A DNA stretch of 64,000 nt, from positions 1 to 64,000 of the forward strand of contig JAFZWQ010000031.1 of the NCBI GenBank assembly GCA_017617235.1. Direction: 5' to 3'. Every line of letters begins with the position of its first letter. Position 1 is the first letter of the stretch. The notes beneath the pieces were generated by a model. That model had not been told where the DNA came from. It saw only the letters and a program-made list of their open reading frames with translations, and ran no database searches. Of the stretch, positions 32,869 to 42,800 are shown piece after piece. The position numbers and the translations under genes are program-made. This DNA is from Bacteroidaceae bacterium. Its GTDB lineage: Bacteria; Bacteroidota; Bacteroidia; Bacteroidales; Bacteroidaceae.

Positions 32869-34398
32869 ATGGATACGACAAAAATTAGTCAGGAGGACAT
32901 TAACCGCACCGTATGGAAGGCCTGCGATACGTTTCGAGGAGTGATTGACCCCAGCCAGTACAAAGACTATATTCTTACGATGTTGTTCTTGAAGTATGTG
33001 AGCGATGTCTACAAGTCGAAACTGAGCGACTATCTTATTAAATATAATGGTGACAAGGAGCGTGCTGAACGTGCCATGCGGCATGAACGTTTTGTCGTGC
33101 CAGAGAGAAGTTCGTTTGATTTCCTTTATGATAATAGGAATGCCACCAATATCGGAGAACTGATTGATGAGGCATTGGCAGACCTTGAGGATGCCAATCG
33201 TGAGAAGATGAGCAGCGAGGACGGTAGCAGTATCTTCCGCAATATTAGTTTCAATAGTGCCAACTTGGGTGAACCGAAAGAGAAGAATGCCCGTCTGAAG
33301 AACCTGTTGCAAGACTTTCGCGAGTTGGATTTGGACGAATCGCATTTGGAGAACAACGATATCATCGGTGATGCCTACATGTATCTTGTTTCTACCTTTG
33401 CAGGAGAGGCAGGCAAAAAAGCTGGAGACTTCTTCACGCCAGCAGAGGTTTCTACCCTATTGGCAAAACTGACGAAAAGTAAGCCTGGCGCTCGTATCTG
33501 TGATGTTACATGCGGTTCTGGCTCATTGTTGATTAAGGCGGGCAAGGAAGTAGAGAACAAAAATTTCTCACTCTATGGTCAGGAAGTGAACGGCAGCACA
33601 TGGGCGCTCGCCATGATGAACATGTTCCTACATGGTTTCGACAATGCTGTCATTCGTTGGGGTGACACATTGCGTAATCCTAAACTGAAGGTCAACGACA
33701 AACTCATGAAGTTTGATACTGTGGTGGCCAATCCCCCTTTCTCTCTCGATAAGTGGGGAGCCGAGGATGCTGCCAGCGACCCCTATAACCGTTTCTGGCG
33801 TGGCATCCCTCCCAAGAGCAAGGGCGACTGGGCTTTCATCAGTCACATGTTGGAGGTGGCTGACGACAATACGGGCAAGGTGGGTGTCATCATTCCTCAT
33901 GGTGTCCTCTTCCGTGGAGGCAGCGAGGGAAAGATACGTCAGTACATCTTAGAGAACGAACATACTTTGGAAGCAGTTATTGGCCTGCCTGCCAACCTAT
34001 TCTATGGTACTGGCATTCCTGCCGCTATTGCCATCTTCCGTAAGGGCCGCAACTCCGAAAACGTGTTGTTCATCGACGCCAGCCGTGAGTATGAGAATGG
34101 CAAGAACCAGAACAAACTGCGCCCGCAGGATATAGAGCATATCGTCACCACTTATCGCAAGTTCGCTGATGGAGAGTTTGCTCCTGGTGTAGCCGAAGAC
34201 AAATATGCCTTTGTTGCCACCCCTGATGACATCCGAGAGAATGACTTCAACCTCAATATCCCCCGTTATGTTGATACATACGAGGAAGAAGCCGAGATTG
34301 ACATCCCTGCTGTTCAGAAGGAAATAGAGCAGCTAGAAACTGAACTTGCAGAAGTGCAGGTGAAGATGAAAGAGTATTTAAAGCAATTAGGTTATTAA
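32869..34398 (+). CDS. hsdM: Type I restriction-modification DNA methyltransferase
   Basis: Methylates adenine N6 in the recognition site together with HsdS. The 509 residues have the helical HsdM_N domain (SQEDINRTVWKACDTFRG, ILTMLFLKYVSD). SAM motif I is DVTCGSGSLLIKAG near 208-220 and catalytic motif IV is NPPFSLDKWG near 287. A C-terminal coiled tail (VQKEIEQLETELAEVQVKMKEYL) contacts HsdS. GC is visibly lower than in the flanking chromosome. Confidence 0.95.
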   Translation: MDTTKISQEDINRTVWKACDTFRGVIDPSQYKDYILTMLFLKYVSDVYKSKLSDYLIKYNGDKERAERAMRHERFVVPERSSFDFLYDNRNATNIGELIDEALADLEDANREKMSSEDGSSIFRNISFNSANLGEPKEKNARLKNLLQDFRELDLDESHLENNDIIGDAYMYLVSTFAGEAGKKAGDFFTPAEVSTLLAKLTKSKPGARICDVTCGSGSLLIKAGKEVENKNFSLYGQEVNGSTWALAMMNMFLHGFDNAVIRWGDTLRNPKLKVNDKLMKFDTVVANPPFSLDKWGAEDAASDPYNRFWRGIPPKSKGDWAFISHMLEVADDNTGKVGVIIPHGVLFRGGSEGKIRQYILENEHTLEAVIGLPANLFYGTGIPAAIAIFRKGRNSENVLFIDASREYENGKNQNKLRPQDIEHIVTTYRKFADGEFAPGVAEDKYAFVATPDDIRENDFNLNIPRYVDTYEEEAEIDIPAVQKEIEQLETELAEVQVKMKEYLKQLGY

Positions 34399-34417
34399 CA
34401 CAAAGTGGATTTACGAA

Positions 34418-35431
34418 ATGCAAAATCTAATTATTAATTTCTTGTCCAATTATACATTGAGTATTGCAATGGTTCACTTCATTGCTGCTGTTGTTTTGTT
34501 TTACTTAGTCAACTGGGTTGGTGCTCGTTCAATATCTGTCGGTTATATGCAGATGTCTATTATCGCAAAAGAAGAAACAGCGCCAGCGTTTAATTTTCTA
34601 TTCAAGGTACTTTCTCCTATAGTTTTTCTTATCCTGTTTATTGTAGTCGTCCAAACACTTAATCACAAAGAATTCGTTCAAGCAAGTTATCTAATTGTAG
34701 TATATTATTGGTTATTTCGTACATTCGTCATTATACTTTTAGGGCGTAGAAGATTGACAAATTGGAAATTGCACTTTATATACTGGGTGGTATCTATTGT
34801 TCTGTCAATCTGGATTTATTCTCTTGTTGAACAGGTAGATAAACTTTTACCTACTCCTCGCTCTCTATTAGATCAGATGTGGATACTGATAATCATGTTT
34901 CTCTATAGTGTGTTTAACAACATTGAACTCTCACGTGCTGGAATACTAAAACGAAAAGAGGATTATATCTGTCACCAGTATGCTTATTTCAAAAAGAAAT
35001 ACGGTGTTATTATATCAAAGCATTGTGAAAACGATTTTTATGAAGTGGCTACTTATTCTATCTTGATATGTGAGAATTTTAACCGCCCCACGATTGTTCG
35101 TTGGGTTGAGTATTTACGTTTCTTTTTAACCCGAACACCTCATACATTAGGCGTAATGCAGGTACGCACGAATAAATATATCAATGATGGTAAATCCATA
35201 GTTAAAGCCATTGATATTATAAAACAGGCGGGCTTAAAACATAAGCAAAAGGTAGCGACAGAGAAAAATGAATATAGTTATGATTCTCCTAATTCTGCGC
35301 TCTACGAAATAGCTGGATGCTACAATTGCAACAACGTGGACTATCAGTCTGAAGTTTGCAGTATCTATGAAACGGTAAAAGAAAATTATGACTATGTTGA
35401 AAGAGACTATGAAAGCATTGTTGTAGTGTAG
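34418..35431 (+). CDS. Membrane protein with lysozyme-like motif, in restriction operon
   Basis: A 337-residue protein of no recognised family. Five hydrophobic segments (about 15-35, 60-80, 88-109, 118-138, 152-170) precede a soluble part (175-337). That part holds ICENFNRPTI (Glu219) followed 26 residues later by TLGVMQV (244-249). This spacing and the GxMQ pattern recall the catalytic Glu and GLMQ motif of SLT lytic transglycosylases; the resemblance is by eye only. It sits between hsdM and hsdS, where a classical system has no gene. It could be an effector, an anchor or an unrelated passenger. Confidence 0.7.
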   Translation: MQNLIINFLSNYTLSIAMVHFIAAVVLFYLVNWVGARSISVGYMQMSIIAKEETAPAFNFLFKVLSPIVFLILFIVVVQTLNHKEFVQASYLIVVYYWLFRTFVIILLGRRRLTNWKLHFIYWVVSIVLSIWIYSLVEQVDKLLPTPRSLLDQMWILIIMFLYSVFNNIELSRAGILKRKEDYICHQYAYFKKKYGVIISKHCENDFYEVATYSILICENFNRPTIVRWVEYLRFFLTRTPHTLGVMQVRTNKYINDGKSIVKAIDIIKQAGLKHKQKVATEKNEYSYDSPNSALYEIAGCYNCNNVDYQSEVCSIYETVKENYDYVERDYESIVVV

Positions 35432-35475
35432 TGGAATGACGGTATGAGTATTAGACAAAATATAGTGTAAATAAA

Positions 35476-36711
35476 ATGAATAAAGAAAGGGTTATACCAC
35501 AAGGCTATAAAGACTCTCCACTTGGTATCATTCCAAAGGAATGGGAAGTGAAGAGGTTGGGAGACTATGTTACTATAACAAGTGGGGAGAGTCCGTCATT
35601 ATATGAATTAAGGGAAACAGGGTTATACCCTTATGTCAAAGTTGAAGACTTGAATAACTGTTCAAAATATCAAATTGAAAGCAGAGAGTATTCTAATGAC
35701 ACTAGAAATATCATACCGAAAGGAAGTATTATTTTTCCGAAGAGAGGTGCTGCGATTCTAAACAATAAAGTACGGATAGCACAGACAGATATTCTTATGG
35801 ATAGTAATATGATGGCAATTACTGTAAAAGATAGCTGTCTTGATTATGAGTTTCTATATTATACGATTATTAGAGAGCAATTATACAAAATTGCTGATAC
35901 TTCTACTATACCACAAATAAATAATAAACACATTATACCATATCGCTTTTGTTTGCCATTAATGGACGAACAAAAGAATATTGTATCTTTATTGATAACA
36001 TGGGATGTTGCCATAGAGAAACAATCTAAATTGATTGAAAAACTCACTTTGCGCAAACGTGCATTGATGCAGCAACTCCTCACTGGCAAGAAACGTCTGC
36101 CAGGATTTAGTGAGGATTGGAAAGAAGTAAAATTGGGAGAATTTGGGACTTTTTTCAAAGGTGGCGGTGTTCCAAAAGACAAGATAATTGGAGAAGGACA
36201 TAAATGCTTAACATACGGAGACCTTTACACTAAATATGATTTCGTAATTTCTGACGTACAATCTTATATTGACGATGAAACGGCAAATGAAAGTACGGAA
36301 ATCCAATATGGTGACATTTGCTTTGCTGGCTCAGGTGAAACCAAAGAGGAGATAGGCAAATGCGCTACATTTATCGATGGAGAATATGGTTATGCTGGAG
36401 GAGATATTATCGTATATAGAGCAAAGGGTGTAAACCCTATCACGCTTTCGTATATTCTTAACTCTGATAATGTCATTAGACAAAAAAGCAATATGGGGCA
36501 AGGACATTCTGTTGTACACATTTATCCATACCAACTGGAGAAAATCTCAATAAAACTGCCTCCTAAGGAGGAGCAAGATGCTATTGCTTCTATTCTTATG
36601 AAAGCAGACAAAGAAATAGGACTCGCCAATGAGGAACTAACAAACCTAGAATCTCAAAAGCGAGGCTTAATGCAGCAATTATTAACTGGTAAAAAAAGAG
36701 TAATAGGATAA
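35476..36711 (+). CDS. hsdS: Type I restriction specificity subunit
   Basis: A 411-residue full-length HsdS that directs the HsdM/HsdR complex to a bipartite site. It has two target-recognition domains (WEVKRLGDYVTITSGES onward; WKEVKLGEFGTFFKGGG onward). Each is followed by a conserved helix ending in a near-identical LMQQLLTGKKR repeat (about residues 197-206 and 398-408). These internal repeats are where domain shuffling usually occurs. A separate half-size S gene exists at 32282. Confidence 0.94.
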   Translation: MNKERVIPQGYKDSPLGIIPKEWEVKRLGDYVTITSGESPSLYELRETGLYPYVKVEDLNNCSKYQIESREYSNDTRNIIPKGSIIFPKRGAAILNNKVRIAQTDILMDSNMMAITVKDSCLDYEFLYYTIIREQLYKIADTSTIPQINNKHIIPYRFCLPLMDEQKNIVSLLITWDVAIEKQSKLIEKLTLRKRALMQQLLTGKKRLPGFSEDWKEVKLGEFGTFFKGGGVPKDKIIGEGHKCLTYGDLYTKYDFVISDVQSYIDDETANESTEIQYGDICFAGSGETKEEIGKCATFIDGEYGYAGGDIIVYRAKGVNPITLSYILNSDNVIRQKSNMGQGHSVVHIYPYQLEKISIKLPPKEEQDAIASILMKADKEIGLANEELTNLESQKRGLMQQLLTGKKRVIG

Positions 36712-36713
36712 GT

Positions 36714-37502
36714 ATGGAATCAAATATCGCAAAATATCAAAAGGATATTGAGTCTCTATCCCAAAGAGGTCGTCTGCTTTTATTTGGTTTGTATAATGAA
36801 TTAGGGAAAGAATATAAAATTCCCAATAATGTGCCAGAAAAAGAAAAAACGCTCTTCAAATCACTTACTTTCATAGACAAATACAATTCATGGTACAACG
36901 AGGCTTTAATTGTTGTTAAGCAATTAATGCCTGAAAGACTTATTGATTTTATTTCTTATTATAAAATAGAGAAGAGGAAAGATATTGATTATGAGACATA
37001 CACAATCAGTGATTATCTTATCAATCTTAGAGTAACTCAAGGTGCCCGTGTATTAGTTGACACTTCTTCTGTTCTCAATAAGTATACCCAGCAATATTTT
37101 ATAGTAGAGTCATTAAAAGATAGATTCTCAAGTTCTCTATATAACATCAAACAGTTATTGCAAGCTGATTTATTTGATTCAGAGATAGATGCTGCAAGAG
37201 AATTATGTAAGAAAGGTTTTTATAGAGCATCTGGTGCAATTTATGGTGTTGTCATCGAGAAACACCTGAGTGAAATATGCACACAAAGAGAAATTAAAGT
37301 CAGTAAAAAGAATCCCGCAATAAATGACTACAATCAGTTATTAAAAGATAATGATGTGATAGACACCCCAACATGGCGATATATTCAGAGGCTTGGAGAC
37401 CTTCGAAACTTATGTGACCATAAGAAAGCAGAAGAACCAACAGAAAATAATATTAAAGATTTGATAGAAGGTACGGATAAAGTAATAAAGACAGTTTATT
37501 GA
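36714..37502 (+). CDS. HEPN-like protein in restriction operon
   Basis: A 262-residue, mostly helical protein. The C-terminal half (about 150-262) has the pattern of HEPN domains: a helix ARELCKKGFYRASGAIYGVVIEKHL, then GDLRNLCDHKK, which supplies the R-x4-H motif (R231, H236) used by HEPN ribonucleases. The N-terminal half is unassigned. HEPN nucleases such as PrrC and RloC act as back-up effectors beside type I systems, and this gene is two bases after hsdS. RNase activity is therefore a reasonable inference, but HEPN domains also occur as inactive scaffolds. Confidence 0.7.
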   Translation: MESNIAKYQKDIESLSQRGRLLLFGLYNELGKEYKIPNNVPEKEKTLFKSLTFIDKYNSWYNEALIVVKQLMPERLIDFISYYKIEKRKDIDYETYTISDYLINLRVTQGARVLVDTSSVLNKYTQQYFIVESLKDRFSSSLYNIKQLLQADLFDSEIDAARELCKKGFYRASGAIYGVVIEKHLSEICTQREIKVSKKNPAINDYNQLLKDNDVIDTPTWRYIQRLGDLRNLCDHKKAEEPTENNIKDLIEGTDKVIKTVY

Positions 37503-37508
37503 TTTGCA

Positions 37509-38390
37509 ATGAGTCTTGGCACATTTATAATAGACTTCTTCACATCAAGGGAATGGGCATCCATTACTCTGATTGCATTATTTGTCCTTCTGTCAGCAAG
37601 GGCAAAAAGTGTTAGAGGAAGTATATTAGGAGTCGTAAAAGCATTCTTCCATTGGAAGATACTCCTGCCTATTATTTGTGCCCAGATATATTTATCCATA
37701 TTTGCATACGCTCTCTATAAATATGGTTTGTGGAATACAACAATCTTACGAGAGACAATATTCTTTTTGTTCTACACAAGCATAGCACTTATAATTAAGT
37801 ATAACAATAACGATGACCGTATCACAAGCATCAAGGGGATTGTTGAAGATACAGTAAAGGCAACACTGGTCATAGAGTTTTACCTTAACATTCATACCTT
37901 TTCATATGGAGTTGAATTAACCATTCAGTTCCTTCTTTGTATTTTATATTTAATGGGGACATTTAATAAAAGAGATACAAAAGAATTGCAGAAAGTAGAT
38001 GGTTGCACTCAAACTATATTCTATTGTCTCTCAATATATTTATTAACCTACAGTATTTACATGTCCATAAACCAATGGAGGGAGAATTTTATGCCACAAA
38101 ATGTCATATCGCTATTATTCCCTATTGTAGCAACAATAGCATATTGGCCCTTTTTTTATCTATTCTCGGTTATAAAAGCTTATGAAGAATGGTTTGTTAG
38201 AATGAGGTTTGCGTCAAACAAAGAAGAATATGGGTTTAGAAAGAAACAAGTCTTTAAAACCTGTAGAATAAATTTGGGCATGATTAATTTTGTGAGTAAA
38301 GACTTTCATGTATATATACCACAAACACAAGAACAGTTCGTGGAAGACTTAATTAAATCGGTTGAGAAATACAAAACAAAGAAAATATGA
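37509..38390 (+). CDS. Multi-spanning membrane protein in restriction operon
   Basis: A 293-residue protein with about seven hydrophobic segments (16-32, 51-70, 78-97, 116-130, 133-151, 168-187, 199-221). A basic cytoplasmic-looking tail of about 70 residues follows (EEYGFRKKQVFKTCRINLGM, then TQEQFVEDLIKSVEKYKTKK). I do not recognise the family. It starts six bases after the HEPN-like gene and overlaps the AlbA_2 gene by four bases, so it is translated with them. A membrane effector or sensor role is conjecture. Confidence 0.7.
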   Translation: MSLGTFIIDFFTSREWASITLIALFVLLSARAKSVRGSILGVVKAFFHWKILLPIICAQIYLSIFAYALYKYGLWNTTILRETIFFLFYTSIALIIKYNNNDDRITSIKGIVEDTVKATLVIEFYLNIHTFSYGVELTIQFLLCILYLMGTFNKRDTKELQKVDGCTQTIFYCLSIYLLTYSIYMSINQWRENFMPQNVISLLFPIVATIAYWPFFYLFSVIKAYEEWFVRMRFASNKEEYGFRKKQVFKTCRINLGMINFVSKDFHVYIPQTQEQFVEDLIKSVEKYKTKKI

Positions 38391-39829
38391 TAACTAAGGA
38401 CGAATTACAGGAATTATTGCAAAGTACCGAGACATATCGGGTGGAGCGTACAACCTCTACTGGCGATATGGATAAGTTTCAAGAAGCAATCTGTGCTTTT
38501 TCCAATGACTTGCCAAACTCCCGAAAGAATGGATATTTAATTATTGGGGCTCACGATAATGGTACGTTGTCAGGACTAAAAGTAGATGATGCCTTGATGA
38601 AAAAGATTGCAGCCATCCGTTCTGATGGAAACATCTTGCCATTGCCGATTATGTCTGTTGAGCGTTTTGAGTTTCCAGAAGGTGATTTGCTTGTAGCTGA
38701 GGTGTCCCCTTCTTTACTCCCACCCGTTCGCTATCGTGGAAGGACCTTTGTGCGCGTTGGTCCTCGTCGGGATATTGCAACAGAAGCCGAAGAAAGAATA
38801 TTATTAGAACGTAGAACTTCATATATGGCGACTTTTGATGCTATGCCTTGCCTGGGGGCAAGCATCAATGATGTTGATACAAACTATATCAAACAGGACT
38901 ATCTTCCACAGGTGATTGATACTGAAGTGTTAGCAAGTGACAGGCGTGATATAAAGGAGCAACTGGCCTCCATACATCTTTACGACCTGACACACGATTG
39001 TCCGACCAATGCAGCAATTATTCTTTTTGGTAACAATCCACGTCATTTTTTGCCAGGCTTTTACATTCAATTTGTTCGCTTTGCAGGAAAAACCATTGGA
39101 GGGCAGGTCCTCAATGAAAAACGATTCCAAGGACCACTCTATCGGCTTCTGCCTGAATTGGAATTGTTTGTAAGCAATGCCATTATTACTCAGAGGCCGA
39201 TTGCGATAAGTCTGTTTCGCGAAAAAGCAGTCATCAACTATCCCAACAACGCACTACGCGAATTGTTGATGAATGCGTGTATGCATCGTGATTATCAGTC
39301 GAACATGCCTATTCGTCTATATCAGTTTGACGACCATATTGAGATTATGAATGCTGGCGGACTATATGGTGAAGCACGTCCTGAGAATTTCCCTACAGTC
39401 AATGACTATCGGAATCCTATCATTGCAGAAGCCATGAAGGAGATGAAATACGTTAATATGTTTAATCAGGGTATCAGGCGTGTACAAGAAATGCTTCAAG
39501 ACAACAATAACAAGGAAGCTGTTTTTGATGTTTCTAAGTTAACCGTTTTTGAAGTGAATGTTTTCTCAACAGTTGAAGATGTCCCTCAAGGTGATACCCA
39601 AGGTGATACTCATGATGATACTCAAGATGATACTCAAGGTGGTACTCAAGAGAATAATCTTGATTTATGGATAGAGAATCAGATAAAGAAAAATCCCAAA
39701 GTGACAACAGAGGAGTTGGCAAGTTTGAGTAATAAAGGAGTAGCAACGATTAAACGTCATCTTGCAAAACTCTCCCATATCAAATATGTGGGAAGCGGTT
39801 ATAGTGGACACTGGGAAATAGAAGAATAG
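38387..39829 (+). CDS. AlbA_2 (Schlafen-like) and HATPase-type regulator
   Basis: A 480-residue protein with an N-terminal AlbA_2/DUF4062-type nucleic-acid-binding domain (GYLIIGAHDNGTLSGLKVDD, RYRGRTFVRVGPRR). A C-terminal ATPase-like domain (NALRELLMNACMHRDYQ, DHIEIMNAGGLYG) follows. A linker of five 12-base repeats encodes GDTQ/DDTQ, then a winged helix (NPKVTTEELASLSNKGVATIKRHLAKL). Such proteins are annotated as transcriptional regulators or RNA-binding proteins and often occur in defence islands. It lies directly before hsdR. Confidence 0.85.
   Translation: MITKDELQELLQSTETYRVERTTSTGDMDKFQEAICAFSNDLPNSRKNGYLIIGAHDNGTLSGLKVDDALMKKIAAIRSDGNILPLPIMSVERFEFPEGDLLVAEVSPSLLPPVRYRGRTFVRVGPRRDIATEAEERILLERRTSYMATFDAMPCLGASINDVDTNYIKQDYLPQVIDTEVLASDRRDIKEQLASIHLYDLTHDCPTNAAIILFGNNPRHFLPGFYIQFVRFAGKTIGGQVLNEKRFQGPLYRLLPELELFVSNAIITQRPIAISLFREKAVINYPNNALRELLMNACMHRDYQSNMPIRLYQFDDHIEIMNAGGLYGEARPENFPTVNDYRNPIIAEAMKEMKYVNMFNQGIRRVQEMLQDNNNKEAVFDVSKLTVFEVNVFSTVEDVPQGDTQGDTHDDTQDDTQGGTQENNLDLWIENQIKKNPKVTTEELASLSNKGVATIKRHLAKLSHIKYVGSGYSGHWEIEE
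39590..39649 (+). repeat. 12-bp tandem repeat encoding GDTQ/DDTQ
   Basis: Five consecutive 12-base units of the type GGTGATACTCAA keep the reading frame, so copy-number change would lengthen the linker four residues at a time. Confidence 0.85.
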
Positions 39830-39836
39830 GTCAGAT

Positions 39837-42800
39837 ATGGATAGGATATCATTCAAGGAAAACGATATTAGCCAGAGGCCGGCAGTAGAGTTATTACAGA
39901 AGCTGGGGTATCAATATATCTCGCCAGATGAGGCTTTGGCTATGCGTGGCGGAAAGACTTCCAATGTACTATTGGAGGAAGTGCTGAGGCGGCAGTTACG
40001 AGAACTAAACTCTATCAGAATAGGTACGCATAAGGAGGCACGCTTCTCAGAACAGAACATCGAGAACGGCGTGGTTGCCATGAAAAATGTACCCATGCAG
40101 GGCGGTTATCTCAGTGGCAATGAGGCAGTCTATAACATGCTAACATTGGGCAAGGCTTTTGAGCAGAGTATTGATGGCGATAAGAAAAGTTACACGATGC
40201 GGTATATAGATTGGGAACATCCAGAGAATAACGTCTATCATGTAACAGAGGAGTTTGCTGTAACCCGCACAGGTTCATCAGACACCTATCGTCCTGACAT
40301 TGTCCTGTTTGTAAACGGAATTCCACTGGTCGTTATTGAATGTAAACGACCTGACATCAAAGGGGCAGAGGAACAGGCGATTTCCCAACACCTACGTAAT
40401 CAGCTGGACGATGGAATCAGGGGGCTCTATGTATATAGTGCCATGCTGTTAGTCGTAGGAAATAATTTTGGGCGCTACGGGACAACGGGATCCGCAGCTC
40501 AGTTCTGGGGAAGCTGGCATGAGATGTTCATCAACAAGGAAGAAGAACAAATGTATCATAAAAAAATCTCGACCATCGTAAACGACAGTTGCGAGGAAGA
40601 GCGCATCCCTACCCTACAAGATGAATACATCTACAATCTTTGCCGCCCCCAAAGACTACTGGAACTTACTTATCATTTTACGATATATGATGCTGGAATA
40701 AAGAAACTAGCTCGCTATCAACAATACTTTACAGTAAAAGAAACAGTAGAACGTATAAAGCAGATTGAGACCGGCAAGCGCAATGGAGGCGTAGTCTGGC
40801 ATACACAGGGAAGCGGAAAGTCATTGACGATGGTCATGCTGGCACAGAAGATAGCTACCGTAGTGCAAAATCCCCGCATTATTTTAGTAACGGATCGTAC
40901 AGACTTAGACGCACAAATCACTAAGACCTTCCGCAAATGTGGCAAGGACGTAAAAAATGCTACAACGGGTAAGATGTTGGTGGAACTGCTGGAAAGCAAT
41001 ACGGATTCTGTGGTTACGACTATCATCAACAAATTTGCTACTGCCATTAAGAAAATAAAGCAGCCGTTGACAGACCCGAACATCTTTGTGCTGATAGACG
41101 AAGCACATCGTAGCCAGTATAAAGAGATGGCAATACAGATGAACCGAGTATTGCCCAATGCCTGTAAGATAGCTTTTACGGGTACACCGTTGATGAAGAA
41201 AGACAAAAACACGGCACTTACCTTTGGCGGTATCATCAAGCCTGTATATACTGTAAGGCAGGCCGTGGAAGACCATGCTGTCGTTCCTCTGCTTTACGAA
41301 GGGCGAATCGTACCACAGCTTGTTACAGAAGGCCCAATAGATAGTTTCTTTGACCGTGTCTGCGAGGACTTGACAGAGGAACAATCAGTTGACTTGAAAA
41401 AGAAGTTCTCGCGTACCGATGTACTTAATCAGACTGAGCAACGCATCTATTCCATCGCTATGGACATTTCCGACCACTTTGCCAATAGATGGAAAAATAC
41501 AGGATTCAAGGCAATGCTAGTAACCCCAAAGAAACGAGTAGCCATATTGTACAAAAAGTTTCTGGATGAAATAGGCAAAGTTTCATCCGAAGTGCTGATT
41601 ACAGCACCCGATGACCGAGAAGGAGAGGAAACGGCCTACGGAGGGACATCGGAAGAGGTGAAAATGTTTTGGAAAGAAATGATTGACGAGCACGGAACAC
41701 CTAAGAAATATCAGGATAACTTGATTGCACGATATAAAGGACAGGCAGAACCTGAGATAATGATTGTCGTGGATAAACTATTGACGGGATTTGACGAACC
41801 AAAGGTTGCAGTGATGTATCTCGACCGTCATCTGTGTGGACACACATTATTACAAGCCGTAGCTCGTGTAAACCGCACTTGCGAAGATAAGGAATACGGA
41901 TATATCATAGACTATTATGGAGTATTGGCAGAACTGGATAATGCCCTAAGTATTTACTCTGAATACGACGAAGAAGACAAGGAGGTATTCCGCGAGACCC
42001 TGACACCCGTCAGTGATAAAATCTTCGAGCTGCCACAAAAGAATGCCGAGCTATGGGATATGTTCGAGACGATTCCTAACAAACGGGATTTGGAGGCATA
42101 TGCACAATACCTTCGGCCCGCAGACCGCCGTCATGAGTTCTATGACCGTTTGACCGCATTTTCATCGACTCTTCAACTGGCTCTTTCGACAAAAGAGTTC
42201 TTTGAGCATACTGATGAGAAAAACATTCAACGATATAAGGATGATTTGAGGATGTTTGCCAAGCTCCGAACGTCTGTCCAACTGCGCTATTCAGATGCCG
42301 TCGATTATAAAAAATATGAAAGCCGGATTGAGAAATTAATTAATCGTCATGTAGAAAGTGACGAGGTTAAGGTTATTACGAATCTGGTCAACATCTTTGA
42401 TACTGAAAACTTCCAAAAAGAGGTTGATAACATAGTTGGTATTGCAGCGAAAGCTGATACCATAGCATCACGTACTGCTAAATATATTAAGGAGAACATG
42501 GACTCCGACCCAGCGTTCTATAAAAAGTTCTCTCAACTCATAAAGGAGACCATAGAAGCTTACGAACAAGGACGGCTTAGTGATAATGAATATCTGGAAC
42601 GAATGATAAAGGCAAAAGGAGATGTTTTGAATCATACAGATAATGAGATACCCATAGAACTGAAACATAGCAATACGGGAAAAGCCTACTATGGTATTGC
42701 GTTAGAGAACTATAAGCGATTATTCCCCGATCAGGACGTTAAGAAAATAGCACTCAAAACTGCTAAAGCATTTGACCAAATCATTCAAGGTATGGTAGTT

